Source: CAYPZU01 sp964415395
GTDB lineage: Bacteria; Chlamydiota; Chlamydiia; Chlamydiales; SM23-39
NCBI GenBank assembly: GCA_964415395.1
Contig: CAYPZU010000020.1
Location: 1 to 33,457 of the forward strand
DNA length: 33,457 nucleotides
Reading direction: 5' to 3'
Shown here: piece after piece, positions 24,521-31,073 of the stretch
Numbering within the stretch: the stretch's first letter is position 1
Layout of the letters: every line of letters starts with the position of its first letter
Made by a program: the position numbers and the translations under genes
Notes under the pieces: model-generated
The model's database searches: none
What the model was told of the DNA's origin: nothing
The model's input: only the letters and a program-made list of their open reading frames with translations

Positions 24521-24967
24521 TTAAATGATCTTGAGCTGGGTGCGCTTGGGAGAGATGAGGCCTTTGTATTTCATGATGGGGTCGTCTTTGCGGGTGAGGG
24601 CGAGATCGACCGGCGTGAGCAGGAGTTCGGCTGTCACGCTGACAACGCCGCGGACGAGGTGGCCTGAGTAGGTGTTGAAATTTTTGTCGCCTAGAGTCAC
24701 GTGGCTGTGGGGGAGGAAGACGCCCTCTGTAGAACTGAGGTTGCCCAAGAGGGAGACGAGTTCGTATTCCTCTGAAAAAAATCTCCGGTCGTACGAGTTT
24801 GTATCGGTGCAGAAAAAAGCGAGTTCGACGTGCGTCAGCGCTCCGATCCCCTGATAAAAAGCCCCTTTAATTTTGGTTTTCTCAGCGAATTGCCGGAGAG
24901 ATTCCTGCACTTCTTCGCCAATCTCAAGGCGGATGACATAGCCGGTTTCGCATTTTGAATAATACAT
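24521..24967 (-). CDS. PPC/DUF296-domain protein
   Basis: The 148-residue single-domain protein matches the PPC (plants and prokaryotes conserved, DUF296) fold: YVIRLEIGEEV (10-20), GAFYQGIGAL (35-44), FLPHSHVTLGD (84-94) and SGHLVRGVVSVTAE (101-114). His87, His89 and His103 form the conserved metal-site triad of bacterial members. In plants the domain occurs in AT-hook proteins; the bacterial proteins are trimers of unknown function, sometimes described as potential DNA-binding proteins. It stands alone between two minus-strand genes. Confidence 0.85.
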   Translation of the reverse strand: MYYSKCETGYVIRLEIGEEVQESLRQFAEKTKIKGAFYQGIGALTHVELAFFCTDTNSYDRRFFSEEYELVSLLGNLSSTEGVFLPHSHVTLGDKNFNTYSGHLVRGVVSVTAELLLTPVDLALTRKDDPIMKYKGLISPKRTQLKII

Positions 24968-25033
24968 CGAACGCCAATTGAATAACGGTTGAGTTTAGGA
25001 AATCCTTTATCAATCCGCAACACAAATCGGTTC

Positions 25034-25690
25034 TTATAGTCCGAAGACGGCGTCGATCATCGGATCGGCCGTCTCGTGGACGACGGAGAGGATGAATCGG
25101 GGCGGCAGGCGCGTGGGGTCGACCGAATCGAAGACTTCATCGAAAAAGGTTTTAGCGAGAGCCGATTTTTCAGCGTCCGACAAGCCGGAATACTCATTTG
25201 CAAAACCGATTCCCGATTGGAACACCTTGACGGCAAGAGCCCAGTCGATCTGTTTCGGCAGATTCGACAGGATCGTCTGCGTCCGCTTCAGGAGGGCTTC
25301 CCGATTCGGCTTTCCCGGAATCTGGAGCCGGGGCGTCGAGAGGGGAGCGGGGAAAGCAAGAGCGGCGAAAGCGGGCATCATCTGTTCGAAGAGCGGATCA
25401 AAAAAAGGGGAAGGGAGAAAGACGATGCGGCGGCGCCCAACCAAGTCTTTCAGCAGTTGCGCCGCAGCTCTCCGTTTCTGGTCGAGGCTGAGAGAGAATC
25501 CTTCCTCGCGGAAGTAGCCGTCGCAGAGATCCATCATCGGCTTGATGTCCCTCCAGGAGAATCCATCGCGGTAGAGAAGGAGAAGCTGATCTGTCCAACC
25601 GCTGAACTGTTCTTGCGTTGGATAAGAGGATGAAACAGGAAAGACGATGGCGACGGGCTGTTGGAGAGGGAGGGGCAGATCGAAAAACAT
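25034..25690 (-). CDS. Protein of unknown function (218 aa)
   Basis: No family recognised. Soluble, without signal peptide. Aromatic- and Pro-rich N-terminus (FFDLPLPLQQPVAIVFPVSS), then helical segments; GFSWRDIKPMMDLCDGYF and FLPSPFFDPLFEQMM stand out. A GAGGAA site precedes the ATG at 25690. The region upstream is very AT-rich and holds an inverted repeat, AATAAAAA (25713-25720) with TTTTTATT (25725-25732), between the gene and any promoter. It may belong to the same class of lineage-specific orphans as the 566- and 694-residue proteins. Confidence 0.7.
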   Translation of the reverse strand: MFFDLPLPLQQPVAIVFPVSSSYPTQEQFSGWTDQLLLLYRDGFSWRDIKPMMDLCDGYFREEGFSLSLDQKRRAAAQLLKDLVGRRRIVFLPSPFFDPLFEQMMPAFAALAFPAPLSTPRLQIPGKPNREALLKRTQTILSNLPKQIDWALAVKVFQSGIGFANEYSGLSDAEKSALAKTFFDEVFDSVDPTRLPPRFILSVVHETADPMIDAVFGL

Positions 25691-25821
25691 AAGTTCCTCA
25701 TTGTTTGGAGCGAATAAAAATAATTTTTTATTGGTTTTTTTTCTTTAAAAATCCTATTCGTCTTCAAGCCAAGCGCTTGCGCATTGGATGGGCGTTTAGG
25801 ATAATCGATGCAAAATGAGAT

Positions 25822-25851
25822 TTGACTTGATGGGCGGGGGTCGGATATAAT
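25822..25851 (+). promoter_or_regulatory. Strong promoter of the RRM protein transcript
   Basis: TTGACT (25822-25827), 18 bases, then a perfect TATAAT (25846-25851). Transcription should start near 25858, giving a 5' leader of about 147 nt before the ATG at 26005. Confidence 0.75.
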
Positions 25852-25860
25852 GTGTTCTCC

Positions 25861-25965
25861 ATGAGCAAGCTGGCACTGGCTGGCTTCTCCTGGAATAACA
25901 GAACTTTTAGCCCTATTCTTGTCTTGGTCTTGTTTCCTAACAAAACATTTGGCCGTAGAAACTAA
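25861..25965 (+). promoter_or_regulatory. Structured 5' leader of the RRM gene with a 34-codon ORF
   Basis: This lies in the 314-base gap between the 218-aa gene and the RRM gene. An ATG three bases after the predicted transcription start opens a 34-codon ORF ending in TAA (25963-25965), which could only be translated as a leaderless message. The same bases form a 5' stem, GAG/CTC plus AAGC/GCTT with one bulged C (25863-25889). Long structured leaders are typical of cold-induced RNA-binding protein genes. Whether the ORF is translated is unknown. Confidence 0.35.
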
Positions 25966-26004
25966 ATTAGGGTCCTATTTTTTATCTTTTTGGAGTATTT
26001 TTAA

Positions 26005-26418
26005 ATGAATCAACAGCAAAATCAAAAACTGTACGTTGGAAATCTGAATTTTGATGCAAATGAAGATCAAGTTCGCGAGCTGTTCGGCAGCTTCGGCGAA
26101 GTACAGGAAGTCAAAATCGTAATGGACCGTTTTTCCGGCAGATCCCGCGGTTTTGCATTTGTCCGCATGGAATCCGCTGATTCCGCAGGCAAAGCGAAAG
26201 ATGCTTTGAACGGACAGCCGTTCCAAGGCAAATCCCTCGTGATCGACTGGGCAAGAACCGAGCAGCGCGACCGTCCAATGGGCGATCGTCCAATGGGCGA
26301 GCGCAGAGAGCGTCCAGCTGGCGGCGGTGAATTCCGTCCACGTCGCGAATGGGGCGGCGGAGAGCGCGGCGAACGCCGTGAATCTCGCGGAGACCGCGGT
26401 GGTTTCTACAATCGCTAA
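26005..26418 (+). CDS. RRM-domain RNA-binding protein with RGG/glycine-rich tail
   Basis: The 137-residue protein has one RNA recognition motif (about 8-85) with RNP2 LYVGNL (9-14) and RNP1 RGFAFVRM (48-55). A disordered Arg/Gly/Glu tail follows, with a short repeat DRPMGDRPMGERRERP and RGG-like units ending in GGFYNR. This plan is that of cyanobacterial Rbp and plant glycine-rich proteins, small cytosolic RNA chaperones, often cold-induced. GGAG at 25992-25995 lies nine bases before the ATG. It has its own strong promoter, a long leader and a strong terminator, so it is probably an abundant monocistronic transcript. Confidence 0.93.
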   Translation: MNQQQNQKLYVGNLNFDANEDQVRELFGSFGEVQEVKIVMDRFSGRSRGFAFVRMESADSAGKAKDALNGQPFQGKSLVIDWARTEQRDRPMGDRPMGERRERPAGGGEFRPRREWGGGERGERRESRGDRGGFYNR

Positions 26419-26431
26419 TATGTTCTGAACT

Positions 26432-26461
26432 GCGCGGGGAGTTCTTCCCCGCGCTTATTTT
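26432..26461. terminator. Strong terminator after the RRM gene
   Basis: GCGCGGGGA (26432-26440) and TCCCCGCGC (26446-26454) form a nine-pair perfect stem with a five-base loop, followed by TTATTTTTTA. The T-tract overlaps the stop codon of the convergent thioesterase gene. Confidence 0.9.
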
Positions 26462-26886
26462 TTATCTATCACAGCCATCGTCAAACGGGAAATCGCAATC
26501 AGCTCTTTTTGCTCATTGTAGATTTTTATTTCCCATACATGCGTCGATTTTCCAATATGGAGCGGTTTAGCCACTCCTGCAACGATCCCTGACCGGACAG
26601 AACGGATGTGGTTGATGTTGATATCAAGGCCTACGCAGACTTTTGCGTTTGGGTCGATGCAGTAGTTCGCTGCAGCGCTTCCGACAGTTTCCGCCAGCAC
26701 GCATGAGGCTCCTCCATGCAGGATTCCCATCGGCTGGATCGTCCGCTGGTCGATCGGCATCGTCGCCGTCAAATGATCGTCGCCGATTTCTGTGAATTCG
26801 ATCCCCAAATGATCCGAAAGAGTATTCTTTCCCCTTCGATTGATTTCATCCGTTGTGACGGGCAAGGCCCAAATCGGTTTTCTCAT
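26455..26886 (-). CDS. Hotdog-fold thioesterase, YdiI/EntH (PaaI-like) type
   Basis: From ATG 26886 the product has 143 residues. Motifs are HLGIEFTEIGDDHLTATMP (26-44) and QPMGILHGGASCVLAETVGS (51-70), with His57-Gly-Gly and Glu66 as the active-site pair typical of YdiI/EntH thioesterases. These hydrolyse acyl-CoA or acyl-carrier esters, for example DHNA-CoA in menaquinone synthesis (MenI/YdiI) or mischarged aryl carriers (EntH). Which applies here is not clear. An ATG 12 bases upstream (26898) is part of the GGAGAG ribosome-binding site and is not preferred. It is divergent from the RNA-repair operon, with 30 bases between start codons. Confidence 0.88.
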   Translation of the reverse strand: MRKPIWALPVTTDEINRRGKNTLSDHLGIEFTEIGDDHLTATMPIDQRTIQPMGILHGGASCVLAETVGSAAANYCIDPNAKVCVGLDININHIRSVRSGIVAGVAKPLHIGKSTHVWEIKIYNEQKELIAISRLTMAVIDKK

Positions 26887-26916
26887 AATTCTCTCCATCG
26901 ATTAAGATATACTTTA

Positions 26917-27723
26917 ATGAGCGAAAGATTGGACCGCAAGCGGCTCTTTTTTGGAATGGAAGCGATCGCCCCTTGGCCCGATGAGCTTCCGCGCGGAAGG
27001 ATTTTGCAGGAAGGCAGCCGCCATCTGACTCTCGCATTTCTGGGCGATTCCGATTTTCCGAAGCTGACAAAATCTCTCAGTCAATTTCCGAAACCTCCCT
27101 TTAAAACGGGAATTGGAGCCTGTTTCGAGAAGGTTCTCTTTCTGCCCCATAAAACACCGCGTGTAGCTGCCTGGGAAGTTCGTCTATTCGAAGAAACAGA
27201 TCATTTTTCTTCCTACCAAAAGGCTCTTGTCTCTTGGCTTGCAGAACAGGGATTCGCTCCCCGGGAATGCAGAGGAGCGTTTTTGCCGCATGTGACATTG
27301 GCGCGGGCTCCGTTTGCCGAGGACGAGTGGAAAAGCAAGTTCCAGAAACTTCCTCTCTTTCTCCAGGATCTCCATCTGTACGAAAGCCTGGGCCATTCTG
27401 AATACAAAATCGTCTGGTCGTGCAGGATCCTCCCGCCGTTCGAGGAGCTGGAGCATACGGCCGATATCGCTTTTAGGATCCGAGGCGCCTCGCTTTATCA
27501 AATCTATCTTCATGCGCAGCTCGCGCTCAGTTTCCGCTTCCCTTTGCTGATTCCCTTTTTCGATTTTTCTCCAGTCGGAACGTTGGACGAAGCGATTGAG
27601 GCCCTCAATCGGATCGTCGCAAAAACCGACGCTGAAATCGGATGCCCGTTCAAAGCGGTGAGCTTCCACGGAACAATTCAAGAAAAAGAATGCCTCGAAT
27701 GGGAGATGATCGTCGATGTCTGA
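26917..27723 (+). CDS. Fusion protein: RNA 2',3'-cyclic phosphodiesterase (ThpR/LigT) joined to archease
   Basis: The 268-residue product is two domains with no linker. Residues 1-172 are a 2H phosphoesterase of the ThpR/LigT type: KRLFFGMEAI, first His motif HLTLAFLG (36-43), second His motif HVTLAR (125-130), and the family ending LHLYESLGHSEYKIVWSCRI. Residues 174-268 are archease-like: FEELEHTADIAFRIRG (175-190), with the metal-site Asp183, and the C-terminal KAVSFH (246-251) and terminal VDV with Asp267. The archease part is about 95 residues against about 140 usually; the middle is shortened. The last eight bases overlap the start of rtcB. Archease is the cofactor that activates RtcB, while ThpR hydrolyses RNA cyclic phosphate to a 2'-phosphate. 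An ATG far upstream (26716) is antisense to the thioesterase and not used. Confidence 0.85.
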   Translation: MSERLDRKRLFFGMEAIAPWPDELPRGRILQEGSRHLTLAFLGDSDFPKLTKSLSQFPKPPFKTGIGACFEKVLFLPHKTPRVAAWEVRLFEETDHFSSYQKALVSWLAEQGFAPRECRGAFLPHVTLARAPFAEDEWKSKFQKLPLFLQDLHLYESLGHSEYKIVWSCRILPPFEELEHTADIAFRIRGASLYQIYLHAQLALSFRFPLLIPFFDFSPVGTLDEAIEALNRIVAKTDAEIGCPFKAVSFHGTIQEKECLEWEMIVDV

Positions 27724-29146
27724 GATGAAACGGATCGCGCCTGCGACCTATCTGCTTCCCCAGACTGGAGGGATGAAAGTGCCCGGGCTTGTCATCGCAA
27801 CGGAAGAGCTTTTGAAAGAGATCGAGATCGAGCGCCCTCTCGAACAGGTGCGCAACGTCGCTCATCTTCCCGGAATCGTCGGCTACAGCATCGCGATGCC
27901 CGACATCCATTGGGGCTACGGATTCCCGATCGGCGGCGTGGCTGCGATCGACGCTGAAACCGGGGTGATCAGCCCCGGCGGCGTCGGCTACGATATCAAC
28001 TGCGGCGTCCGCCTCGCTCTTTTGAAAGAGCCCTGGGCCGCCTTCGACGAGCGGAAACGGGGCGCTCTCCTCCGCGCTCTTTTTGAGAGGATCCCGTCGG
28101 GTGTTGGACAGGAGCAGAAAGAGGCCGGAAGGGCGCTGTCGGATGCTGATTACAGGCATGTTTTGGAGAAAGGGGCTCGCTGGTCGATCGAGCAGGGATA
28201 TGGGTTCGCGGAAGATCTCGAGCACATGGAAAGCCGCGGCTGCATCGAAGGGGCGAGCCTCGACGCTGTTTCACGCGGCGCGCGCGACCGGGGGCGCAGG
28301 CAGCTCGGGTCAATCGGCTCCGGCAACCACTTTGTAGAAATCGGCGCCGTGCAAAAGCTCTTTTTCCCTGAAACCGCCAATGAGTGGGGCGTTTTCGAGG
28401 GGCAGACCTACATCCTGATCCATTCGGGATCGCGCGGATTCGGCCACCAGATTTGTCAAGACACGCTCGATCAGTTCATGAAAAAAGGATTCGCCGAAGG
28501 GCTGCCCGACAGGCAGCTCGTCGCTGCGCCGATCCGAAGCGCCGAGGGGGAAGCCTATTTTGCGGCGATGGCGGCGGCGGCCAATTACGCCTTCAACAAC
28601 CGCCAGCAGATTTTGGCCGGAGTCCGGGACGCTTTCCACGCTGTCTGCGGCATCGCTCCAAGAGACGTCCGCCTTCTCTACGACGTCTGCCACAATATCG
28701 CCAAATTCGAAGACCATCCCGTCGATGGAAAAATAAGAAAGCTCTGCGTCCACAGAAAGGGGGCTACCCGCGCCTACGGGAAGGGGGCAAAGGAACTGTC
28801 CGCTCTTTTTCAGGGAACGGGACAGCCGGTCCTTGTTCCCGGGGACATGGGGCGGGCCAGCTATCTGATGGCCGGGCTCGGCAATCCGCTGACCTGGTGC
28901 AGCGCCTGCCACGGCGCAGGAAGAGCGAGAAGCCGCATCAAATCGATGGACGCCTGGAAAGGGAAGGATCTGATCGCCCACATGAAGTCGCAGGGGGTCA
29001 TGGTTCTCGCCAGCTCGAAAAAGACGGTTGCCGAAGAGATGCCGGACGCTTATAAAGATGTCGATGCCGTGTGCGAAGCGACTGAAGATGCTGGGCTCGC
29101 CCGGCGCGTCGCCCGCTTGAAACCGACCCTGGTCATCAAAGGATAA
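27716..29146 (+). CDS. rtcB: RNA-splicing ligase RtcB
   Basis: The 476-residue product has the normal RtcB length and all main motifs: PDIHWGYGFPIGG (62-74), the metal-binding Cys in PGGVGYDINCGVRL (84-97), GSGNHFVEIG, HSGSRGFGHQ, and CSACHGAGRARSR near the C-terminus with the His that is guanylylated. RtcB joins RNA ends bearing 2',3'-cyclic or 3'-phosphate to 5'-OH ends using GTP and Mn2+, in RNA repair or tRNA splicing. The ATG lies inside the end of the ThpR-archease fusion gene (8-base overlap), so the two are translationally coupled and probably act as partners. Confidence 0.96.
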   Translation: MSEMKRIAPATYLLPQTGGMKVPGLVIATEELLKEIEIERPLEQVRNVAHLPGIVGYSIAMPDIHWGYGFPIGGVAAIDAETGVISPGGVGYDINCGVRLALLKEPWAAFDERKRGALLRALFERIPSGVGQEQKEAGRALSDADYRHVLEKGARWSIEQGYGFAEDLEHMESRGCIEGASLDAVSRGARDRGRRQLGSIGSGNHFVEIGAVQKLFFPETANEWGVFEGQTYILIHSGSRGFGHQICQDTLDQFMKKGFAEGLPDRQLVAAPIRSAEGEAYFAAMAAAANYAFNNRQQILAGVRDAFHAVCGIAPRDVRLLYDVCHNIAKFEDHPVDGKIRKLCVHRKGATRAYGKGAKELSALFQGTGQPVLVPGDMGRASYLMAGLGNPLTWCSACHGAGRARSRIKSMDAWKGKDLIAHMKSQGVMVLASSKKTVAEEMPDAYKDVDAVCEATEDAGLARRVARLKPTLVIKG

Positions 29147-29148
29147 CT

Positions 29149-29499
29149 ATGCTGCAGTTAGAAACCATTCCTCTGAAAACCCTAACTCTCCAGTTTGCGG
29201 ACTGCTTCAATCAAAAAGACCTGAATGCGATCGGCGAGCTGTTCCACGAAGATTTTTGTCTCCACGACCCCGCTCTGAAATGGGTGAGGGGAAAAAACGC
29301 CGTGCTTGAACTGTTCAAGAAGCAATTTGACGAGGCGGCTCAAGCCTCGTATAAAGCCGTGAATCTTTTCCAGGAGAGGAACTCGACGGTTCTCGAATTC
29401 ATCATCCGGATTGGCGCAGAGGTTCGCTTCGGAGTGGATTTGATCGATTGGCGCGGAGGGAAAATGGTCGAGATGCGGCGGTATTACTACTCAAATTGA
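29149..29499 (+). CDS. NTF2-like/SnoaL-type small protein
   Basis: The 116-residue product fits the NTF2-like α+β cone: TLQFADCFNQKDLNAIGELF (13-32), HDPALKWVRGKNAVLELF (39-56), then strands ending in GVDLIDWRGGKMVEMRRYYY. Proteins of this fold bind small ligands or serve as accessory domains; no catalytic residues can be assigned. The ATG is two bases after the rtcB stop and the gene is followed directly by a terminator, so it is the third member of the RNA-repair operon. A link to RNA repair is inferred from position only. Confidence 0.8.
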   Translation: MLQLETIPLKTLTLQFADCFNQKDLNAIGELFHEDFCLHDPALKWVRGKNAVLELFKKQFDEAAQASYKAVNLFQERNSTVLEFIIRIGAEVRFGVDLIDWRGGKMVEMRRYYYSN

Positions 29500-29501
29500 A
29501 G

Positions 29502-29539
29502 AAAACCCCCAGCCCTTCTAGGAGCGCGTTGGGGGTTTT
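29502..29539. terminator. Bidirectional terminator at the end of the RNA-repair operon
   Basis: AAAACCCCCA (29502-29511) and TGGGGGTTTT (29530-29539) form a ten-pair perfect stem with A and T ends, so it can terminate transcripts from both directions, including the convergent membrane protein gene. Confidence 0.88.
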
Positions 29540-29550
29540 CGAGGCAGAAA

Positions 29551-29937
29551 TTACATTTCTGTAAAGCCGACCCAGGCGAGATAGGCGCCGACGATCAGCC
29601 ATACCCACGAAATGATCAGGTAGCCGTTCTTTGCAGTCAGATCTTTGACCATTTTGGCAAAACGTTCAGGCCATAGAATTCTCAGGATCCCCTGCAGCAG
29701 GAGGAGCCAGCCGATAATGGTGATCAATACAGGCCACATTGCGACCCAGATATTGTGGCTGACGACAATCAGAAGTCCGAAAATAATGCTCAAGCCGCCC
29801 GTTAAAACGATCAGGGGATGGCTTCCTACAAATTCATTCATCGTTTTTTTGAAGCGCGTTTGGTGGACCAGCATCGCCAGCGCTACCAGAACGCTATAGC
29901 ACCCAATCACTTGGGCGAGAAAAATAGAAAGGCACAT
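29551..29937 (-). CDS. Small membrane protein of unknown function, four helices
   Basis: The 128-residue product has four predicted membrane segments (about 5-25, 40-60, 66-87 and 105-125) with a basic loop HQTRFKKTMNEF after the first and PERFAKMVKDLTAKNGY before the last. No family recognised with confidence. GGAG lies just upstream of the ATG, and an inverted repeat (29949-29968) precedes it. It shares the bidirectional terminator with the RNA-repair operon. Confidence 0.75.
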   Translation of the reverse strand: MCLSIFLAQVIGCYSVLVALAMLVHQTRFKKTMNEFVGSHPLIVLTGGLSIIFGLLIVVSHNIWVAMWPVLITIIGWLLLLQGILRILWPERFAKMVKDLTAKNGYLIISWVWLIVGAYLAWVGFTEM

Positions 29938-29948
29938 AGTTGCTCCTA

Positions 29949-29968
29949 GTTAGAGATGTCTCTCTAAC
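29949..29968. repeat. Perfect 8-bp inverted repeat upstream of the membrane protein gene
   Basis: GTTAGAGA (29949-29956), four bases, TCTCTAAC (29961-29968). It lies just outside the ribosome-binding site of the minus-strand gene and could be an operator or a 5'-leader hairpin. Confidence 0.5.
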
Positions 29969-29973
29969 GCTCT

Positions 29974-30012
29974 CTTTAGCAAATGGGTCGATTCCTCGCT
30001 AAAGATTTTTTT
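29974..30012 (+). terminator. Terminator-like hairpin in a region with no + strand gene upstream
   Basis: CTTTAGC (29974-29980) pairs with GCTAAAG (29998-30004), followed by seven Ts (30006-30012). It sits directly before the promoter at 30014, where it may stop antisense or readthrough transcripts. Confidence 0.4.
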
Positions 30013-30013
30013 A

Positions 30014-30042
30014 TTGACTCAAGGGGCCTGGCAGATTAGATT
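30014..30042 (+). promoter_or_regulatory. Promoter of the duplicated-domain orphan gene
   Basis: TTGACT (30014-30019), 17 bases, TAGATT (30037-30042). Transcription would start near 30049, ten bases before a GGGAGG site (30059-30064). Confidence 0.55.
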
Positions 30043-30071
30043 AGTTTGCTATTTCTTCGGGAGGCTGCGTT

Positions 30072-31073
30072 ATCGCTTCTAAATCAGAGCTTTGCAGCTT
30101 TTCTTCTCCGGTATTTCTTCCAAGGGATGAAGAGATATCTTCGCAGGCTTTGGGGCGGAAGTTTTCGCTCGATTTTGCCGCTCCCCCTGGCTGGACTCCT
30201 GAATTTTTCGAAGCCCGTGTGCGCGATGCGCTTGCCCCGTTTCAAGCCGGCGGCCGGATTTCATGGGATCGGCTGAAGAGTTCGATCGTCCCTTTGCCCT
30301 CCCCAAGACGGATCGAGATCCTCCGCCAGAACATCGGCGCGGATGGAAAACCGGACTATCGCGCAAAAATCACGATTCAGTTCGCATCAGTCCAGGACGG
30401 CAGGGCTTTTCATCTGATCTTCTATCGCTCGAGGTATTTAAGGAGAAACACGGATCAGAGCATCGATTTGCGCGATGATTATTTCAGTCTAGCAGCGCCT
30501 CCCGCGTCAATCGTCCATCGGGCCGCTTCCGAGGCCGAGCTGACGAAGACCCTCGATCCAATATTTACGGAACTCGCCCAGCTTTTTGGCCGCGGAACAA
30601 TGGACGATTTACTCGATACCGAGTGGCTCGAGGTCGACCCGATGTGGTACGAAACAAAACCCCGCTTTCTTGAAAAAAAGGAATGGGAGGAGGAGCTGGG
30701 GTGTTTTCTGGATTCGGAGAGAAAAGTCGAATGGAAGAAATTCGAACGGTGTCTGGTTCCGCTGCCCAGGCCAGCCCAATTCGAGTGTTTTTCGCGGGCC
30801 AGGCACCCATTTTTCCGATTCTCTTTCGCCCATTCCGAAGAAGCGTCGACATTCTTCCGTTTGGGGACGATCAAGCCGCTTTTCCGGGGGCTTGCGAAAG
30901 GGCCTGTATGGGACGAAGGAAAAGTGAAATTCGTGTTTAGCGGAAAAAAGGAGAGCGCCCCGCAGCTTCTATATGAAAAACTCGAGGCGCTCTTTGGAAG
31001 GGAAGCGATTATTTCTTTTCTAAGAGCGCCACTGTCTCTTCCAGCCCAGCGAGCAATTCCTCGGGACGGCTGA
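30072..31073 (+). CDS. Protein of unknown function with two tandem related domains; probable ATC start
   Basis: The reading frame opens after a TAG at 30042-30044. It has no ATG or GTG near its 5' end; the first common start is TTG at 30150 (307 residues) with a poor ribosome-binding site. A perfect GGGAGG at 30059-30064, just downstream of a promoter, places initiation at ATC 30072 (333 residues), giving xASKSEL, which is like the MASN start of the 566-aa orphan. Residues 45-188 and 200-330 appear to be repeats: RISWDRLKSSIVPLP pairs with KVEWKKFERCLVPLP, and AQLFGRGTMDDLL with EALFGREAIISFL. No family recognised. The 3' end overlaps the convergent EEP-fold gene by 65 bases. Confidence 0.7.
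   Translation: MASKSELCSFSSPVFLPRDEEISSQALGRKFSLDFAAPPGWTPEFFEARVRDALAPFQAGGRISWDRLKSSIVPLPSPRRIEILRQNIGADGKPDYRAKITIQFASVQDGRAFHLIFYRSRYLRRNTDQSIDLRDDYFSLAAPPASIVHRAASEAELTKTLDPIFTELAQLFGRGTMDDLLDTEWLEVDPMWYETKPRFLEKKEWEEELGCFLDSERKVEWKKFERCLVPLPRPAQFECFSRARHPFFRFSFAHSEEASTFFRLGTIKPLFRGLAKGPVWDEGKVKFVFSGKKESAPQLLYEKLEALFGREAIISFLRAPLSLPAQRAIPRDG

Noticed and set aside
25713..25732. AATAAAAA/TTTTTATT inverted repeat as an operator
   Set aside because: It is pure A/T in an A/T-rich leader, so an 8-bp match by chance is likely; mentioned only under the gene.
26716..26916. 67-residue extension of the ThpR-archease protein
   Set aside because: It is antisense to the thioesterase coding region and has no similarity to 2H phosphoesterases.
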